From 2-01-FULL-39-28 sp964436165 (GTDB taxonomy: Bacteria; Patescibacteriota; Minisyncoccia; 2-02-FULL-40-12; GWA2-44-9): DNA of 27,671 nt. Where the stretch lies: the NCBI GenBank assembly GCA_964436165.1, contig CAYTBY010000013.1, positions 1-27,671 on the forward strand, in the 5' to 3' direction. Of this stretch, positions 22,453-27,671 are shown piece after piece (positions within the stretch are counted from its first letter, which is position 1; the number at the start of each line of letters is the position of its first letter). The position numbers and the translations under genes are program-made. A model generated the notes under the pieces. The model saw only the letters and a list, made by a program, of their open reading frames with translations, did no database searches and had not been told where the DNA came from.

Positions 22453-23313
22453 TTAGCCGAGAGAAACACTCTTAGAGGCCTTGAAAGCAGTCTTCCGCTC
22501 TCTTGGATTACCTGGCCAATACTTCACAACATCCTCAATCATGGCCAGAGATGTTTTGAAGTTTGCTTGAACTGACTGAATCCCAGCACTCAAGGCAAGA
22601 GGGTCGCCATCTTCGGCAACAAATGAAACGCTGTCCTCTCGATATGGGAGCGTATGAAATGGCTTGTTGTCGGGGCCATAGTAAACCGTCTTGCCCTTTC
22701 TCTTGCGAACGAAGGTAAACATAATTCTGCCAGCCACGACATAACTCCGCAATTCGGTTCTGCCGAACTTGCCAGCCATGCCTCTGTCTTTGCACTTATC
22801 GATGGCCTCATACATTCCGTTCCGATAGACACTCCTGACGAACTTATCGAAAGTATGCTGAAGAACATGAGACTGAGCGTTGCAGTAGGAATCGATGTCG
22901 TGCTCGACCCACTGTTCGCCAATTACATCCTTCATCATAAACTGCAAGGTGGTCTGGACGGTACTTGCACGGTCAAGAACATTGCTTACTCCCAAATCAA
23001 GGATGTTGGGGACTGGACGCTCGGCATCCTGTTCATACATTGCCCTGTACTTGGTGGCCAGTTCGTCTGTGCCATTCCTCAGATGCTCAAAGGCATCCGT
23101 AAGAATCTGGGGAATATATTCCTCAATACGCCAGAAGTCATATTTTTCGTCACTTGGAATAACTAAGGCCTTAAGATATTCAATCAGATACATGGCAAAG
23201 GGCTTTTGACCCTTCCATCTTACGCTATGCTTACGACTGCCGTAACTAGCAATGGCTTCATCATGAGTATCAACAAATTTTTGAAGTCTCTCAATTAGGT
23301 CTTTCTTGTGCAT
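22453..23313 (-). CDS. Hypothetical protein, 286 aa
   Basis: The largest protein of the array, soluble and mostly helical at first (KKDLIERLQKFVDTHDEAIASYG, KYDFWRIEEYIPQILTDAFEHL), with a beta-rich middle (TELRSYVVAGRIMFTFVRKR, then KTVYYGPDNKPFHTLPY). No catalytic or membrane motif is visible. AGGAGG stands 5 nt before the ATG, and a consensus-like promoter lies upstream. It is the promoter-distal boundary of the minus-strand array. No family recognised. Confidence 0.75.
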   Translation of the reverse strand: MHKKDLIERLQKFVDTHDEAIASYGSRKHSVRWKGQKPFAMYLIEYLKALVIPSDEKYDFWRIEEYIPQILTDAFEHLRNGTDELATKYRAMYEQDAERPVPNILDLGVSNVLDRASTVQTTLQFMMKDVIGEQWVEHDIDSYCNAQSHVLQHTFDKFVRSVYRNGMYEAIDKCKDRGMAGKFGRTELRSYVVAGRIMFTFVRKRKGKTVYYGPDNKPFHTLPYREDSVSFVAEDGDPLALSAGIQSVQANFKTSLAMIEDVVKYWPGNPRERKTAFKASKSVSLG

Positions 23314-23348
23314 TTCTGCCTCCTAAGTTGTATTAAGAACACGCAATT

Positions 23349-23377
23349 ATTTTAAATGATTATTAACATAAAGTCAA
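23349..23377 (-). promoter_or_regulatory. Consensus-like promoter of the 286-aa gene
   Basis: TTGACT (23377-23372), 17-nt spacer, TAAAAT (23354-23349) on the minus strand. Confidence 0.75.
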
Positions 23378-23620
23378 GTTTAAAATTCAGAAACTGCCTT
23401 TCTTTTGCGAGTTTTCGGTGTAATATTGGGTACTTTGAGGTGTTTTAGGTGTCTTTTGGGGTTGTTTTGGGGAGAAATAACCCCGTATAAACACCGTAAA
23501 AACCCCCCTCTTGAGCCGAAATTGCCAAACTGGCTCCGAACTGTTGACTCCGTCCGAACATGGATTCGGAAGAATTATCGGACGTATTATGTGCCGAAGT
23601 TGGAGAAGCCAAAATAAAAA

Positions 23621-23640
23621 ACCGCTTATAACAAAGCGGT
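23621..23640 (-). terminator. Rho-independent terminator after nuoI
   Basis: ACCGCTT-ATAACA-AAGCGGT followed by TTTTTTATTTT on the minus strand, 3 nt after the nuoI stop. Confidence 0.9.
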
Positions 23641-23643
23641 AAA

Positions 23644-24126
23644 TTACTTTTCATAATTCTCTATCGGTACACCGTCGTACATTTCATCTATGCGCAGGAT
23701 TCCTCCTTCTCGACTATAGCTAGCAAGTTCATAGTCTTCGCTCATAATCAGAGCTTTTATGGGTTTAGTAGGGCAAACCTCTGAACACAGACCACAAAAG
23801 CTACAGCGAGACAAATTGAAGTCAAAATAATCGAGGACTTTTATTTTGTGGCCCGGCTCGCGATGACCGCCGAGGGCGATCAGGTCGTCAGGACATGCTT
23901 TGGCGCACATGTCGCAGACGATACAAGTTTGCGCGCCAGTCCCAGGTTCGGTCTGTAGTCGCAATATACCGCGGAAGCGCGGTGCTGTAGGCCTGCGTTC
24001 TTTGGGATACTGAAAGGTAAATGCCGGCTGGGGTGTATATTTTAAAGTAACCCATAATCCTTTCAAAATGTCGATAAGAAGAATATTGTAAAGAAAGTTT
24101 CTTATTTTATTTACAACTGTCTTCAC
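23644..24126 (-). CDS. nuoI: NADH-quinone oxidoreductase subunit I (2x[4Fe-4S])
   Basis: 160 aa. An N-terminal amphipathic segment (LIDILKGLWVTLKYTPQPAFTF) typical of NuoI is followed by RFRGILRLQ and two ferredoxin motifs: Cys68, 71, 74, 78 and Cys108, 111, 114, 118, each C-x2-C-x2-C-x3-CP. In complex I this subunit passes electrons from the N-module to NuoB, at the cytoplasmic membrane face. GTG start with GGAGAGG about 5 nt upstream. It is separated from sufU by 173 nt and has its own terminator. No other nuo genes except nuoB are in view, so its partner complex is uncertain. Confidence 0.9.
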   Translation of the reverse strand: MKTVVNKIRNFLYNILLIDILKGLWVTLKYTPQPAFTFQYPKERRPTAPRFRGILRLQTEPGTGAQTCIVCDMCAKACPDDLIALGGHREPGHKIKVLDYFDFNLSRCSFCGLCSEVCPTKPIKALIMSEDYELASYSREGGILRIDEMYDGVPIENYEK

Positions 24127-24299
24127 CGTTGCCTCTCCTTTGTGTTAGTTAAGAACTGCTCCCGTATTATGACATAGAAACTAAAAAATAGAAAGACACC
24201 GTTTTTCCTGGTCGGATCATTATCCCAAGAATATCAGTCATGGGATCGGAGAAATTGTATAAAAAACCGCTTCTAGACGGCGCTAAAAAACTAATAATT

Positions 24300-24758
24300 T
24301 TACTCTGTAGTGATAGTCTCGTCTTTTGATCGGAGTGCGGCTATCAACGCCTGCCAAGCAAGGGTTGCACATTTTACTCGCGACGGGAATTTGTAGATAC
24401 CTGATAATGCTGCCAACTCGCCTAATTCCTCAACACTTCCCACGGCATCCGGACCCTCGGTAACTAACAGATAGACGACATTGAAAATCTTTTCAGCACC
24501 TTCGACTGTTTTACCCTTTACATTTTTTGTCATTAAGGAAGCGGAAGCCTTGGAAATAGCACAGCCAGAGCTCTGAAAACTTATATTCTTGATCACGCCG
24601 TTTTCTAAATTAAGATAGACCGTCAGAGTGTCTCCGCAAAGGGGGTTATGCCCGTCTGTTTTGCGCTGGGCATTTTCTAAAATAAAACAATTTTTGGGGT
24701 TACGGTAATGGTCAAGAATTATCTCCCGATAAAGGTCTTCTGTGTTGCTTTCTGTCAT
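24300..24758 (-). CDS. sufU: Iron-sulfur assembly / sulfur-acceptor protein SufU
   Basis: 152 aa. The Cys-Asp-Cys-Cys zinc ligands of SufU are at the expected positions: Cys41 and Asp43 (NPLCGD), Cys66 (SSGCAIS) and Cys130 (RVKCATLAW). The insert of about 18 residues before the last Cys (EGPDAVGSVEELGEL) separates SufU from IscU. In Gram-positive SUF systems it accepts sulfur from SufS and passes it to the SufBCD scaffold. It starts 14 nt after the nuoB stop, so nuoB and sufU are co-transcribed. No sufS or sufCD lies in the window. Confidence 0.93.
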   Translation of the reverse strand: MTESNTEDLYREIILDHYRNPKNCFILENAQRKTDGHNPLCGDTLTVYLNLENGVIKNISFQSSGCAISKASASLMTKNVKGKTVEGAEKIFNVVYLLVTEGPDAVGSVEELGELAALSGIYKFPSRVKCATLAWQALIAALRSKDETITTE

Positions 24759-24772
24759 TTTCTAAAAACCTC

Positions 24773-25309
24773 TTAGCCTATCTTTTCAACAATAGTCGGT
24801 TCTGATTCGCCGACCTTGATGACTCTCTCTTTTCTGAGTACTGTCCCTTCTTTCCTAATTTTATCCTGAAGCCGCATCAACCCATATAAAAGAGCCTCCG
24901 GACGAGGTGGACAGCCGGAAACATAAACGTCTACCGGAACAACCTTGTCTACACCCTGTAACACGCTATATGTCGGAAATGGCCCGCCGGCGTTGGAACA
25001 GCTTCCCATCGAGATAACCCATTTTGGTTCAGGCATTTGATCATAAAGCCGTCTTAATACCGGTGCCATTTTCTTTGTCACTGTACCAGCAACAATTAAT
25101 AAATCTGACTGTCGAGGTGAAGCCCGAAATACCTCTGCTCCAAAACGGGCAATATCGTATCGTGAAGCTGAAGCTGCCATCATCTCAATTGCACAGCACG
25201 CAAGACCGAAGCCCATGGGCCAGATGGATGACTCACGCGCCAAGTTCAGGACCTTATCAATATTAGTGGTGATAAAATTATCTTCAAAACTGTGGTCAAT
25301 TAATCCCAT
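24773..25309 (-). CDS. nuoB: NADH-quinone oxidoreductase subunit B
   Basis: 178 aa. Cluster N2 ligands are complete: the tandem Cys38-Cys39 (GLACCAIEMM), Cys104 (GSCSNAGGPF) and Cys133 (GCPPRPEALLYGLMRLQ). The tandem-Cys form is that of complex I, not of NiFe-hydrogenase small subunits. It receives electrons from NuoI and reduces quinone in a complete enzyme. The ATG at 25309 has GGAG 5 nt upstream; the TTG one codon earlier is less likely. It is first in a pair with sufU. Confidence 0.93.
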   Translation of the reverse strand: MGLIDHSFEDNFITTNIDKVLNLARESSIWPMGFGLACCAIEMMAASASRYDIARFGAEVFRASPRQSDLLIVAGTVTKKMAPVLRRLYDQMPEPKWVISMGSCSNAGGPFPTYSVLQGVDKVVPVDVYVSGCPPRPEALLYGLMRLQDKIRKEGTVLRKERVIKVGESEPTIVEKIG

Positions 25310-25369
25310 CAATTCTCCATTTTTCCCAAGCTTGTTAAGAACTGGGGATAGTATGCCATAAAAAACCTA

Positions 25370-25396
25370 AAAATAAAAGGACCCTACTGTGGGTCC
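25370..25396 (-). terminator. Rho-independent terminator after sufB
   Basis: GGACCC-ACAGTA-GGGTCC followed by TTTTATTTTTA on the minus strand. Confidence 0.85.
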
Positions 25397-25404
25397 GTTA
25401 GTAA

Positions 25405-25425
25405 TAGAACTTGCGCGCTTGAGAC
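25405..25425. repeat. Possible decayed MITE end
   Basis: TAGAACTTGCGCGCTTGAG matches the outward-reading end of the 12.0-kb MITE (TAGGACTTACGCACTTGAG) at 16 of 19 positions. No partner end is visible. Confidence 0.4.
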
Positions 25426-25442
25426 GGGAAATCCTATATACT

Positions 25443-26888
25443 TTATCCGACGCTACCTTCTAATATTACGCCCAGTAGCTTCTGAGCTTCTACGGCAAAC
25501 TCCATAGGCAGTTCACGGAAAACTTCTTTGCAAAATCCGCTAACAATGAGGTTTACCGCATTCTCGGTTGATATTCCGCGCTGACGGCAGTAAAAAATCT
25601 GGTCTTCGCTTATTTTCGACGTAGAAGCTTCGTGTTCAACTTGAGCCGAAGAATTTTGAATATCAATATATGGGAAAGTGTGGGCACCGCAGGTGTCTCC
25701 GATTAACAACGAATCGCACTGCGAATGGTTATGGGCATTCTGGGCATTTTTACCAATTTTAACTAATCCCCGATAGGTGTTTTGTCCATGGCCGGCAGCA
25801 ATGCCCTTAGAAACAATAGTGCTCTTCGTATTTTTGCCGATGTGTATCATTTTTGTGCCGGTGTCGGCCTGCTGCCAATTATTAGTCGTAGCCACCGAGT
25901 AAAACTCGCCGATAGAATTATCGCCTATTAGAATACAGCCCGGGTATTTCCAGGTAATAGCCGAACCGGTTTCAACTTGGGTCCAGGTAATTTTAGAATT
26001 AGTCCCTAAACACTTACCCCGCTTGGTAACAAAGTTATAAATGCCTCCTTTACCATTCTTATCTCCAGGATACCAATTTTGGATAGTAGAATATTTGATT
26101 GTGGCATTATCTAAGGCAACTAATTCAACAACCGCGGCATGCAGTTGATGCTCGTCTCTCATGGGGGCAGTACATCCCTCCAGGTAGCTGACATGGGCCC
26201 CTTCTTCAGCGATAATAAGCGTTCGTTCAAACTGACCGGTGTCTTTGGCATTAATTCGGAAATATGTTGACAATTCCATTGGACATCGGACACCCTTTGG
26301 AATGTAGGCGAACGATCCGTCGCTGAAAACTGCTGAATTAAGAGAGGCAAAAAAATTATCTGAATATGGCACCACCGAACCTAAATATTTTTGTACTAGC
26401 TCGGGATGACCGTGGACCGCTTCGGAAAACGAGCAAAAAATAATGCCCAGCTCAGCAAGTTTTTCTCTGAATGTCGTAGCTACGGAAACACTGTCAAAAA
26501 CTGCATCTACCGCTACTCCGGTTAAAAGCTTCTGCTCCTCAAGAGGAATGCCTAATTTTTCAAAGGTTGCTCTGATCTCGAGATCAACTTCGTCCAAACT
26601 TTTAAGATTTGGCTTTTTCTTTGGTGAAGAATAATAAATAATATCCTGATAATCGATGGGGCCATACTTAATATTGGCCCAAGTTGGTTCTTTCATTTTT
26701 AACCAAATTTTGTAGGCCTGCAACCGCCATTCAAGCAGCCATTCCGGTTCATCTTTTTTTCGAGAGATAAATCGGACGATATCCTCACTTAGGCCTTTTG
26801 GGGCAGTATCAGCTTCAATATCAGTTGTAAAACCGTATTTATATTCTTTTTGGGCTAGTTCCTCTATTACTTTTTCGGAAGTATTCAT
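25443..26888 (-). CDS. sufB: Fe-S cluster assembly scaffold SufB
   Basis: 481 aa, the usual SufB length. It has the helical N-terminus (PEWLLEWRLQAYKIWLKM), the beta-helix core and the characteristic segments SDGSFAYIPKGVRCPMELSTYF, HVSYLEGCTAPM with the conserved Cys, and EHEASTSKISEDQIFYCRQRG near the C-terminus. With SufC and SufD it forms the scaffold on which clusters are built; these partners are outside the window or absent. The ATG at 26888 has AGGG about 7 nt upstream; a GTG two codons earlier is less well placed. The terminator at 25370 separates it from nuoB-sufU, but the shared Fe-S theme links the three. Confidence 0.95.
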   Translation of the reverse strand: MNTSEKVIEELAQKEYKYGFTTDIEADTAPKGLSEDIVRFISRKKDEPEWLLEWRLQAYKIWLKMKEPTWANIKYGPIDYQDIIYYSSPKKKPNLKSLDEVDLEIRATFEKLGIPLEEQKLLTGVAVDAVFDSVSVATTFREKLAELGIIFCSFSEAVHGHPELVQKYLGSVVPYSDNFFASLNSAVFSDGSFAYIPKGVRCPMELSTYFRINAKDTGQFERTLIIAEEGAHVSYLEGCTAPMRDEHQLHAAVVELVALDNATIKYSTIQNWYPGDKNGKGGIYNFVTKRGKCLGTNSKITWTQVETGSAITWKYPGCILIGDNSIGEFYSVATTNNWQQADTGTKMIHIGKNTKSTIVSKGIAAGHGQNTYRGLVKIGKNAQNAHNHSQCDSLLIGDTCGAHTFPYIDIQNSSAQVEHEASTSKISEDQIFYCRQRGISTENAVNLIVSGFCKEVFRELPMEFAVEAQKLLGVILEGSVG

Positions 26889-27118
26889 TGACACGCCCTT
26901 TTTTAAAAGAACTGACTACAATAAATCGTATCAAAAACTTAACTAATTTTCCAATAACATTAGTAAATTATATCAAATATCATTATTTAAACGACACTTG
27001 TTTGGGGCTAGATTTGTCGAGGACCATTTTTGGGATCCTAAAAACTTATCTTTTCCTTTTTGTCTGATCGTGGTATGATATTCTAATTAAGAAGTAATGA
27101 CAAAATTAAGAATGGGTC

Positions 27119-27172
27119 TCCGCGGTAGCTCTCCGCCAACTGGCGGAGGTAGGGCTGGCGGAGGCTCCCTGT
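27119..27172 (+). pseudogene. Broken copy of the tRNA-Asn 5' half
   Basis: It begins TCCGCGGTAGCTC and ends GGCTCCCTGT, the same start and end as the 5' exon of the tRNA-Asn at 27415-27448. The end matches the intron insertion point exactly. Between them the D-loop AAT is replaced by the palindrome TCCGCCAACTGGCGGA, GGTAG is kept, and GGCTGGCGGA is added before the anticodon-stem strand. No 3' half follows; the GIY-YIG ORF starts 3 nt later. Confidence 0.75.
27132..27147. repeat. Palindrome TCCGCCAACTGGCGGA in the tRNA copy
   Basis: One mismatch from the 16-mer at 2372 and 27512. It sits exactly in the D-loop of the duplicated tRNA half. Confidence 0.85.
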
Positions 27173-27175
27173 ACA

Positions 27176-27424
27176 ATGATGATAGTTTACGCAATCTACA
27201 ATAAAAAACATGATAAGATTTATATCGGCCAAACAGTTGATATAATGGAGCGATTAGAGCTTCACAATGGTAAGATATTAAAAGGTTATACTGCACGCTT
27301 TGATGGGGAATGGCGGTTGATCTATCAAGAAAAAGTGCCTGATAGAAGAGCCGCTCTTCTTCGTGAAAAGCAGTTAAAAAGTTATAGGGGGAGAGAGTTT
27401 GTTAAAAAATATATTCCGCGGTAG
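27176..27424 (+). CDS. Small GIY-YIG endonuclease
   Basis: 82 aa, one compact GIY-YIG domain. Visible are the VYAIYN...KIYIGQT pair (residues 4-18, a variant of GIY-x-YIG), the Arg in ERLELHN and the metal-binding Glu in LLREKQLKS, followed by RGREFVKKYIPR. Domains of this size occur as stand-alone nucleases and as intron-homing enzymes. The C-terminal IPR and the TAG stop are encoded by the first bases of the tRNA-Asn gene (TCCGCGGTAG), so ORF and tRNA overlap by 10 nt. It lies between two copies of the tRNA 5' half. A homing role toward this tRNA locus is inferred. The ATG at 27176 is followed by a second ATG; no clear Shine-Dalgarno is visible. Confidence 0.85.
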   Translation: MMIVYAIYNKKHDKIYIGQTVDIMERLELHNGKILKGYTARFDGEWRLIYQEKVPDRRAALLREKQLKSYRGREFVKKYIPR

Positions 27425-27448
27425 CTCAATGGTAGAGCGGCTCCCTGT

Positions 27449-27652
27449 GAAAGAATCGCAGCTTTCAGACGAAAGTCTGATTGAAACTTTTCGGGATATC
27501 GGTGAAGCCTTTCCGCCAGCTGGCGGATGGTAATACCGAGGGAACTCGCCGACGAGGCGAGAGCGCCGTAGAGACTAGATACCGAAAATCCGTACGAAGC
27601 AATTCACGGATAAGATATAGTCCACCCCATTACGAAAGTTATGGATCATGTG
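27449..27652 (+). ncRNA. Group I self-splicing intron, 204 nt
   Basis: The 5' exon ends in T and the intron ends in G, as group I requires. P1 pairs exon CTGT with intron GCAG (27458-27461), giving a U-G wobble at the splice site. P2 is TCAGAC-GAAA-GTCTGA. P3 pairs TTTTCGG (27488-27494) with CCGAAAA (27582-27588). P4 is TCGGT/ACCGA, and a P6-type hairpin is CTCGCC/GGCGAG. P7 pairs GACTA (27573-27577) with TAGTC (27618-27622). P8 is ATCCGT/ACGGAT, and a GAAA-capped P9 lies at 27627-27644. It has no ORF inside. The insertion point is between anticodon bases 35 and 36. Confidence 0.85.
27512..27527. repeat. Palindrome TCCGCCAGCTGGCGGA in the intron
   Basis: Identical to the 16-mer at 2372-2387. 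By my fold it extends the P5 loop, a place where added hairpins should not disturb the catalytic core. Confidence 0.85.
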
Positions 27653-27671
27653 TAAGGAGATGGTTCCAGGT

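Larger units (their letters stand above)
23314..23643. other. 330-bp gap: promoter, G-rich tract, terminator, no convincing gene
   Basis: It contains the promoter at 23349-23377 and a strand-biased G/T-rich run (23425-23475, with GGGTACTTTGAGG and two GGGG blocks). An open plus-strand frame (23405-23617, 70 codons, TTG start, no Shine-Dalgarno) ends just before the terminator. Its Trp/Arg-rich translation (NWLRTVDSVRTWIRKNYR) looks more like a translated repeat than a protein. Confidence 0.4.
27415..27671 (+). tRNA. tRNA-Asn(GUU), interrupted by a group I intron (3' end off window)
   Basis: 5' exon 27415-27448: acceptor TCCGCGG, TA, D-arm GCTC-AATGGTA-GAGC, G26, stem GCTCC and loop CTGT. 3' exon from 27653: TAA, GGAGA, TGGTT, CCAGG and the start of the T-loop. 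Joined, the anticodon loop reads CTGTTAA, anticodon GTT, for asparagine. The 27-43 pair would be G-A, a mismatch. The T-arm and 3' acceptor strand lie beyond the edge. Confidence 0.85.

Noticed and set aside
22590..23209. Open frames on both strands overlapping the 286-aa array gene
   Set aside because: The 286-aa frame has a strong Shine-Dalgarno, promoter and terminator; the others have none and overlap it entirely.
17987..23313. An integron with attC sites between the cassette-like genes
   Set aside because: The hairpins are short simple terminators with T-tracts; I see no paired R/L boxes with the GTTRRRY core and no integrase in the window.
23405..23617. A 70-aa protein in the gap before nuoI
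   Set aside because: TTG start, no Shine-Dalgarno, unusual Trp/Arg composition and a G-rich repeat-like DNA; kept only as a boundary observation.
24773..25309. NiFe-hydrogenase small subunit instead of NuoB
   Set aside because: The tandem Cys-Cys motif and complete N2 ligand set are those of complex I; hydrogenase small subunits have separated Cys here.
27176..27424. The GIY-YIG ORF as an ordinary ORF inside the group I intron
   Set aside because: The intron's P1 and splice sites begin only at 27449, after a complete tRNA 5' exon; the ORF lies wholly upstream of it.

Overview
The window looks like a chromosomal segment of a Candidate Phyla Radiation (Patescibacteria, Parcubacteria-like) bacterium. 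The reasons are protein families I associate with that group: a secreted six-repeat Cys protein (C-x5-C-x3-C-x8-C) with a Pro/Tyr-rich tail, lysyl-oxidase and sorbosone-dehydrogenase proteins carrying KKR-type repeats, and a UBA-like segment on a trypsin-like protease. Hairpins inserted in frame in several genes and a self-splicing intron in a tRNA gene also fit. The lineage is an inference; no rRNA marker is present.

Layout. 1-5.8 kb: a polytopic membrane protein with peptidoglycan-binding and Kazal-like parts (cut by the left edge), divergent from a secreted PQQ-type sugar dehydrogenase and a lysyl-oxidase-like protein, then a convergent ccdA. 6-12 kb: a small zinc-ribbon protein, a predicted glycoside hydrolase (DUF4015) behind a Ca2+-type P-type ATPase, a secreted metallophosphoesterase and a small unknown. 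12-16 kb: a 177-bp MITE with target-site duplication, then a matrixin-like protease, an unknown anchored protein, a membrane-anchored trypsin-like protease and a small HExxH protein. 15.8-17.9 kb: a two-gene unit for a membrane anchor protein and the Cys-repeat protein. 18-23.3 kb: an accessory array of small unknown or zinc-binding proteins. 23.6-26.9 kb: nuoI, sufU, nuoB and sufB. 27.1-27.7 kb: a broken copy of a tRNA 5' half, a GIY-YIG nuclease ORF, and tRNA-Asn(GUU) interrupted by a group I intron; the tRNA 3' end lies beyond the window.

Two expression styles are visible. Many genes between 1 and 16 kb have a -10 hexamer 6-8 nt before the ATG and no clear Shine-Dalgarno, as expected for leaderless mRNAs. 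The 18.7-23.3 kb array uses promoters with exact 17-nt spacers, strong Shine-Dalgarno sequences and a separate hairpin terminator per unit, with each terminator abutting the next promoter.

The most interesting signals are two families of short palindromes. One (TCCGCC-loop-GGCGGA) occurs inside two protein genes, inside the D-loop of the broken tRNA copy and inside the group I intron. The other (GGGTCAGGACCC hairpin pair) is inserted in frame in two unrelated membrane proteins. The tRNA-Asn locus, where a nuclease ORF sits between two copies of the tRNA 5' half and its stop codon is supplied by the tRNA, deserves direct study.
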